A DNA stretch of 64,000 bases, taken from Lunularia cruciata. Taxonomy: Eukaryota; Streptophyta; Marchantiopsida; Lunulariales; Lunulariaceae. The stretch's first letter is position 1. Every line of letters starts with the position of its first letter. The position numbers and the translations under genes were made by a program. Under the pieces are notes generated by a model, which was not told the origin of the DNA, searched no databases, and saw only the letters and a list, made by a program, of their open reading frames with translations. Positions 57,365-64,000 of the stretch are shown here, piece after piece. The stretch spans positions 4,532,001 to 4,596,000 of the forward strand of contig OX419762.1 in the NCBI GenBank assembly GCA_948567375.1. Reading direction: 5' to 3'.

Positions 57365-60300
57365 ATGGACATAATAATTTTATTGAATTTCACCCAACTT
57401 GGGCTATGTCCTCATGCAAAGGCACTTTTCTAGGAGTTCAACTAAACTCAATAGTGTTGTTACAAAAGAGGAACCATGAGATAATAGAAGAAAAAACTAC
57501 TTTTTCTTTCTTTATACAACACACTCTTCTATGTAATCTTATAACTACTTGATTTCTTTGGGAGCTTATATGATTGTCAAATACTCAACTTATGTTGTTA
57601 ATCGAATAATTATGTTTTATAGTTAAGTCATCCAACTTAAAATTGTACCTCCAATCCAAAAGAAATATTCAATGGTACTCCTTCCACTATCTTTATCACT
57701 CAAACAATCAATATCTATATAACTTTTTATCTCTAGAGTTTTCCACTCAAAACAAAGAGAGTAAATAAATGTAATTGCTAGATACTTGAGTATCCAATTT
57801 ATAGTATTTTGATGCTCTTAGCAAGGATTTTGAGTATATTTGCTAGCAACTCCCACTACATGCATAACATCTTGTTTTATGCTCATCATTGCATACATCA
57901 AACGTCCAATTGCCAATTGATATGGAACCTTAGCCATCTCATCCATCTAGATTTAAGTGTTTAGTCATAAGTCTTTAGAAAGTTTGAAATGTCTCCTCAA
58001 AGGGGTCAAAATGATTTTAGCATTGCTTATGTTGAAGCTCTTCAACACTTTCTTCACATAGTGTTCATACTACAGCTATAACTTCTTGTTATTTCTATCC
58101 TTGATAATATTCATGCCCAATATCTTCTTGGCTTCACCCAAGAATTTTATAAAAAAATTGGATCTCAACATTTTCTTTACTTTTGCATCATATTTACATT
58201 AGAACTAACTACTAGCATCATCATCCATGTATAAAGAAATATGTATTATATCATCATTGCTAAATTTTTGAAAGAAATGCAATGATCAGCTTTGCATTTG
58301 ATGAAACTTTTTTCTTGCATGAAATTATCAAATCTAAGATACCATTGCCATGGAGCCTATTTTAACCTAAACAAACTCTTTTTCAAGCAATAAATCATGC
58401 TCTTTGCCTTTGGCAGCAAACTCCTTTGGTTATATCATGTACAATTCTCCATTGAACTTGCCATATAAAGATGTCATCTTTACATCAAGATCTTCAAGAT
58501 AAAGATCCTCCACAACAACTATTTTCAGCAACATCTTAATAGATGTCATCTTTACCATTGACGCAAAGATCTTTTGTAGTCAATTCTTTCCTTCTAAGAA
58601 AAATCTTTAACCACAAGCCTTGCATTGTGTTTTATGCTACCATCTGTCTTTTTCTTCATTCTATACACATGTTTGTTCAACAATACCTTCTTGGCTATGG
58701 GTAATCTTGTCTATTCCCATTTCTTATTTTGATACTTATTTTGATATTTCTTATTTCTTAAATCTCATCCATATTAGATGTATTATACTTTGCTTCCTTG
58801 TATGTCTCTAGTTCCACTAAATGTGTATATAAGACATGACTTATCATTATATTTGCAGATGGATCAAATATTACTTTTGCATTTTTCAATCATGTAGATC
58901 TCTTTGGTGTTTGAACCACTTGTTCCTTAGGTTCTTCATGTTCTTCCTATTGGGGTTCTTGTTCAGTAGACTCTTCATGAATCTGATCTTGAATTGCACT
59001 TTGCTCCATTGGATGCCTCTTTTTGGATTTAATATCCAAATCAACATACTTTGGTACAATTGACTTTTGTTGCTTTTGACAATCCTTGTACATCTTATTT
59101 TCTTGGAATATCACATTCTTGCTATATATACCTTTTCTAATTTCATAATCCCATAGTCTGTAACCATACTTATCATTGCCAATGAAGATTCCATGTTAGT
59201 ACTTAATACTTTTGGTCTTGGTCAATTAGATCATATGGTATGCAACCAAACATCTTTAAGAAGGAAAAATTGAACTTGATACATGACCATGCCTCCTTTT
59301 GTTCTTTCCTCCGACACACAAGACTAACTTTAATTAATTAAAAAGATAGCTATATTAATTATAGCAGCACAAAGGTAGAGCAGTAATTTTGTATCTAATC
59401 TCATACACGTTGCTTACTCCAAGATTGTAGAATTCATCCTTTTTGCTACATCATTTTCTTGTGGCATTTTTGGAACAATCTTTATATTTTGTATGCCTTC
59501 TTGGCTAAAGAACTTTGAAAAATTATTTTTTTTTTACTCATCTCTATTGTTAACTTTAAGGGTTTTAATCTTGCACTTTGTATCTTTCTCAACCACTTTT
59601 TTTCCATATCTTAAACATCCTAAAAACTTCTGACTTTTTGAAGAGAGCATAAACCCAGTTTTTCCTTGTTGTATCTTTATTGGTGACAAAGTACCTCTTG
59701 CCTCCATATAAAAAATCTTTTGCTGACCCCATACATTGATATGTACAAACTTCTTGCTTTTGTTCCATTAATATTTCAATTTAAAGTTAACTAGTATCTA
59801 CGTTCTATACATACAAGTTTTGCAAAATTCCAACTTGGCTTTCTTCAAACCTTGAATAATTTTCTTGTGTATATCTCCTTTACAACCTTTATGCCTAGAT
59901 GCCCAAGTCATTAATTCCATAGAGTGGATAGATTTTTTAAGCCACTATAGTTGTATCACCAATTTTGTCTTCCTAGAGTAGGTAAAGTGTACTTGTATGA
60001 TCCCTTTGCTACTAGTATTTCTCCGCATGTTATCTTCCATTTCCACTTCCAAAGGTTGTAATAAAACCTTCCTTGGTGAGTTTATTAGCTGAGATAAGAG
60101 TTTTATCTCATTGCGAGACGTGCTTCATCTCTGGTAGAACAAGCTCTGCTCCACCATAAATTTTTGATCACAATCATTCCCTTCCCAAATAAAGGACACT
60201 TGTGACCATTTCCCACAACCACTTATCCAAGATCTCTGCTACAATAATTCTTGAACAAAATTTCTTTGAGATACAATGAAAAGAAGCTCCCGTGTCCACA

Positions 60301-62545
60301 AACCACTTATCCATAGACAAATCAAAACTTGTAGATAAACATAAGGTTTCTAAGTGAAGTTCCTTGCTAACTTATTTGCATCTTCTATATGTTCCTACAT
60401 TTTTCTTTTGTAGGCTTCACATTGATGTCTTTTGTGTCTGGGTTAGTGGCAATACCAACACTCATTGTTTGATGTTGCTTTCTTACCTCTTGTAGTCACT
60501 TTAGACTTTGACTATAATACCATTAGCTAGACAAATTATCTAGATGTGGAAATTGGTTTGGTAATTTTTGTAGGGATGTTATATATATATTGGTCTAAGT
60601 AGATTATATAGATGTGTCACCAAACGAGTACTTCCACTAACAAGGTAGAGGCCAAAAACACCTTGAAAAATTCAAAGCCAATTTTGGATGCCTAAACAAA
60701 TGAATTAGACCTTGAAAATTTAGATTTTACTCCCCTTTTGAGAGAAAATTCATTGACTTATCCCCCCTCAGTTTTTTTCATCAAGATCTTTCCCATGGTA
60801 TCTTATCCATGTTGTTTTAAGCTTCTTACAAGAAGATTCTCCAAAGATTCTCTTTGGTCAAACTTGTTTGACCAACCAAATTGGATAAGGATCAACATGT
60901 CATCAATCCATGTAACTAATCTAAGGGTGGAGCTTGTTGACATGTCAAAAAAATTCCATGTATTTGAAACAAGGATGTAGCTCTCGTTGAGTGGATACTC
61001 TTTGTTATGTGATAAAGATAAGGTGCTCCTTTGGGGCATTGAAGTATTGAGGAATGAAACCTTGTGTTTCTCTTGGGTTTTCTCCTATCCTTAGAACATC
61101 ACATTGACTTACCATGAATATCTATTATGTATTAGCTCTAGCTTCTTCCATAATTTTGTATTGCTAGTGCCATAGAAGATGTAGATGTAGATTTATTCTT
61201 TCATCTAGAAGCTCTTCTTCATATCTCCTTGTTCATGATGCTACTTATAACATCATCAAGTAATGAAGTAGTCTTTCATGTGCTAGAAATCCCTTGCACT
61301 ACTATCTTGTAGTTATTTGGTAAGGAGCACATAAATAATAAGGCTTGGAGTTTCAAGTCCAAATCTATGCCTATTGATTCCAACTGATTTTTTATTGATG
61401 CGCTTTGTTACATATCCATATCAATCTCATATTGAGTAGTTTCCCTTGCAAATATCTTATCTGAGGTAGAGTGCTTCTTATACAAAATATCCATTTCTTT
61501 TTTGTTCTTTTAGCTTTTGCAATGTGGACCCTATGTTTTATCAAGCCTAGAGTATCTTTTGTCAACAAAATTCCATGTGGGATCCACCATTGGAACAAAT
61601 TTAGCCCTTTTTGGCTTCATGCCTTTGAGTGGTGCATATAGATCCTTTTAGTATAGTTAGTTTTTGATATGGAGTTTCTACCATCCAAAATCTTGTCCAT
61701 AGAATTTCTCTACTTTGATTTTATCTTCTGCCATTTTTATTTGCTTTTGGATCCATCTACTCCAACCTCATTATGATACCAATTGTTAAGAATAAAATAA
61801 TCACTCAATCTCATAAAAAAAATTGAACATGGAAATGGCATAAGATTTGTAATCAAGGTTTACCTAACTTGTGTTATGTCTCCAAGTGGAGGCACTTTTT
61901 TTTTAGTTCCATTAACTCAATAGTGTTGTTACAATAGAGGATCTTTGAAAGAATATCTCTACTCCAACCTCACTATGATACCAATTTTTAAGAATAGAAT
62001 AATCATTCAATCCCATAAAAAACTTAACATAGATATGGCATAAGATTTACAATCAAAGTTTAACTAACTTGGGCTATGTCCCCAATTGGAGGTACCTTTC
62101 TTCTAGTTCCATTAACTCAATAATATTTTTACAACAAAGAATCATCCAAGAACTAATAGGAGAGAAACTCTTTTTTCTCTATACAACACACCTAGTGTTT
62201 TAGTTTTTGGGATGATATGAAACTGAAATGAAAAGCTCTATTTATAAAAGGTGCATTAAGTGTCACCCTAAGCAACCACCACATAAAATTCAACCATCCA
62301 AAAATAATTCATACTCTTCCTCTTCTTTCACATGTTGAATGAATTAATGCTCAAGACACATCTCCTAATCATCTCAAACCAAATGCAAATTTGCCCTAAT
62401 ATGGGTTATCTCCAAGCATACTGACTCTCCTTCCAAGTGAGGTATCCACTCTCTCATGTCATGGCAAGCATTATATTCTTGATTTTATTGTGTGTAATTA
62501 TCCCTTATATTCCGAATTAAATCAAAACTTATCGTGGTCCAACAT
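57359..62545 (-). mobile_element. Copia-G: Ty1/Copia element, old and decayed, inserted in LINE copy iii
   Basis: Minus strand. A 3' LTR-like segment at about 57359-57545 matches the 5' side at about 61784-62545 (shared ACTTGGGCTATGTC, AACTCAATAGTGTTGTTAC and TTTATACAACACACT). A primer site TTGGTATCATAATGAGG (minus, about 61768-61784) marks the 5' LTR edge, and the LTR/leader segment is repeated in tandem (about 61770 and 61965). Between them are RNase H (about 57930-57600), RT (about 58600-58000), integrase (about 59900-58900), gag-pre-integrase and a zinc-knuckle area (about 60500-60000) and gag (about 61770-61104). Very many breaks. Confidence 0.7.
60513..61103 (+). repeat. Solo LTR H (Gypsy-F family) inside Copia-G
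   Basis: It matches solo LTR D and the F LTRs throughout (TAATACCATTAGCTAGACAA at the start, GGTGCTCCTTTGGGGCATTG near the end), with decayed ends. It is flanked by perfect direct repeats TTGAC (60508-60512 and 61104-61108). No internal sequence is present. Confidence 0.85.
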
Positions 62546-62785
62546 CTATAAGTGATGGTGTTAAAGTATTAGAAAATTTATATCCATAAAACCTTTGGAA
62601 AGAATTTATATCATTAAAATTTGAATAAAATTTGAATTGAAAAAATGGAACATTGATTTTCATGAATGTTCCCTTTAAAAAAAAGAATTATGCTTTTTAT
62701 TTCATAAAAATTTTTTATAAAATTAAAAATTCATTTCAACTAGTTGTATCTTTCAAAAAGACATTATGTAGCATATGAACTCTTA
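62546..62785. other. AT-rich junction right of Copia-G, unassigned
   Basis: AT-rich sequence with no recognised feature. By position it should hold the decayed part of LINE copy iii equivalent to 10560-10780 of copy i, but I cannot align it by eye. Confidence 0.35.
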
Positions 62786-63400
62786 TTGTATCTAGTTTAG
62801 AATCACACTCACAAGTGACTAATTAAAATACAAATAGGTGGACCAAACATAGGTAATAGAACCTCGTCACTAAAGTGAAAGTTTTGATGTAAGTAGAAGA
62901 TGCTTTTTGAGCATTAATTCATTCCACATGTATAAGAAGAGAAAGAGCAAGAATTTTTTTTTGTAGGCTCTAGGATCCAAGAGCCTACACCTTGCCATAA
63001 CAAGAGTGAAGACATTGCATTGGTAGCATGAGGAATAGATTAGTTAATTAGGAGAGAATGTATTGCATGTTGAAACTGTAGATCCATCAAAGAAGGCTAC
63101 AAATCTTTGGTCTGATCAAAAGGCAAGGAGGCAAAAGATGAAAGACCATCTAGTGCCTATGAAGATACATCTTCTCTCATCTGCTACAATAGCACCTTGA
63201 GAGAAAAAGATCATCTTCCATCTTGATCACATGTCTTCAAAATTTGCTCATAAAACAATCACAAAACACAAGGAAAGTAGAGGTGTTGAGAGAGCACAAC
63301 TACACAAAAAATTATAGTTACATTCTCCTTTAAATATGATAGACCTACGTCTCCACTAAATTAGTAAAAATGTTTGCTTATCCATATCATTTTCCAAGGA
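62786..63400 (-). mobile_element. LINE copy iii, continuation right of Copia-G
   Basis: It matches copy i at about 10781-11290: GAATCACACTCACAAGTGA (finger region), AGGATCCAAGAGCCTACACC, GAGGAATAGATTAGTTAATT-AGAGAATGT, and AAAGTAGAGGTGTTGAGAGA. It therefore spans the finger and the RT connector. The rest of the RT is missing or unrecognisable beyond about 63350. Decayed. Confidence 0.7.
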
Positions 63401-63700
63401 TTGAGAATTTCCATTGAATTCCATTGCTATCCAAAATTGTGTGAATATGATCCACTTAGGATTGTGTTGTTCTCCGCACTGCACAATTCTTCTCAATCCT
63501 TTGACACATTCAAATGCAATGTACTATAGTTATCACATTGCTCGGGCAAGAAGTGCTATTGCCATGCACTGCTAATCAGTTACTACGGAGCAAAATACAA
63601 TTGCAGTTTTTTGAGCAATCTCCTACACATGCACAAAACAAGTCTCTTCTAGCATTTCTCTTTTTCACTACTATATTGTAATATAGCGCAAACTAAAAGC
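63401..63700. other. Unassigned spacer
   Basis: No gene, repeat or family match is recognised between the decayed LINE copy iii and the next LINE tails. Confidence 0.35.
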
Positions 63701-64000
63701 CGTAGGATAACAAGAAGGATGAGAAGACCTCATCAAGCCATACAAAGGAAAAAGATAGAGGTAAAATGGAGCTAAACTCCAATGGTATTGGTCAAAAGAA
63801 TTTACCTTACAACACTTAAAATATTTTAACTATGCAAGTCATATGATTAGACAAGAGATGACACTTCTAAAATACAAAGGAAGGGAAGACTCCATCAAGT
63901 CATACAAAGGTGAGACAGAAGAAGTAAAATGGGACTAAGTCCCAATAGTATCAAAGTGAGAAGTCTGCCCTATTGTACCTAAGATATCAGAGCTATGCAA
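63701..64000 (-). repeat. Two tandem LINE tails, start of LINE copy iv
   Basis: Tail units at about 63710-63860 and 63878-64000 each carry GAAGAC(C/T), CATCAAG(C/T)CATACAAAGG and a hairpin (TGGAGCTAAACTCCA at 63767-63781; TGGGACTAAGTCCCA at 63930-63944). The second goes on with CTGCCCTATTGTACCTAAGA, as copy i does at 10.16 kb, so a further minus-strand LINE copy probably extends past the window's right edge. Confidence 0.7.

Noticed and set aside
57202-57393. Minus-strand open frame of alternating Ile-Tyr
   Set aside because: It is a translation of the (AT)n microsatellite.

Overview
This is repeat-rich nuclear DNA from a land plant. The 64 kb holds one clearly intact host gene, one decayed resistance-type locus, and many layers of retrotransposons. 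Angiosperm origin looks unlikely. The decayed locus pairs an alpha/beta-hydrolase (SERAC1/lipase-like) module with leucine-rich repeats, an architecture (HNL) described from liverworts and other non-flowering plants. The Ty3/Gypsy gag style and the unusual non-LTR reverse transcriptases also fit a bryophyte, fern or gymnosperm. The exact group cannot be fixed from the sequence alone.

Layout. 1-4.4 kb is a Ty1/Copia fossil on the minus strand that runs off the left edge. 5.0-8.4 kb is the HNL-like pseudogene on the plus strand. 8.4-10.2 kb holds orphan 3' tails of a non-LTR element, a degenerate satellite array and an unrecognised coding remnant. 10.2-13.1 kb is a non-LTR retrotransposon (LINE copy i, minus) whose C-terminus looks like a CCHC finger plus a restriction-like endonuclease. 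13.7-40.7 kb is a nest. LINE copy ii (plus) is split by Gypsy-A. Gypsy-A is split by a large-LTR Gypsy (element B) and also carries a solo LTR. The 3' LTR of B is split by Gypsy-C, and Gypsy-C contains a further solo LTR (D). Several junctions are supported by matching 5-bp target-site duplications.

41.4-43.65 kb is the intact host gene. It is a single-exon, probably plastid-targeted FAD/NAD(P)-binding oxidoreductase of the plant renalase-like family (Arabidopsis At3g04650 type), with an unusually long Arg/Gly/Ser-rich N-terminal region. A telo-box-like motif lies about 200 bp upstream of its start.

45.0-56.6 kb is a second nest. Two Copia-E pieces flank two Gypsy-F copies and a Gypsy-C-family LTR. 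56.8-64 kb is a third. LINE copy iii (minus) is split by Copia-G, which carries a solo Gypsy-F-family LTR, and the window ends in the tail of a fourth LINE copy.

The best candidate for something little described is the LINE family. It is present in at least four copies and has a putative C-terminal endonuclease. A short hairpin at its 3' end keeps its pairing through paired base changes between copies. Its 3' tails are also found in tandem and alone. All alignments were made by eye and element edges are approximate unless a target-site duplication is given.
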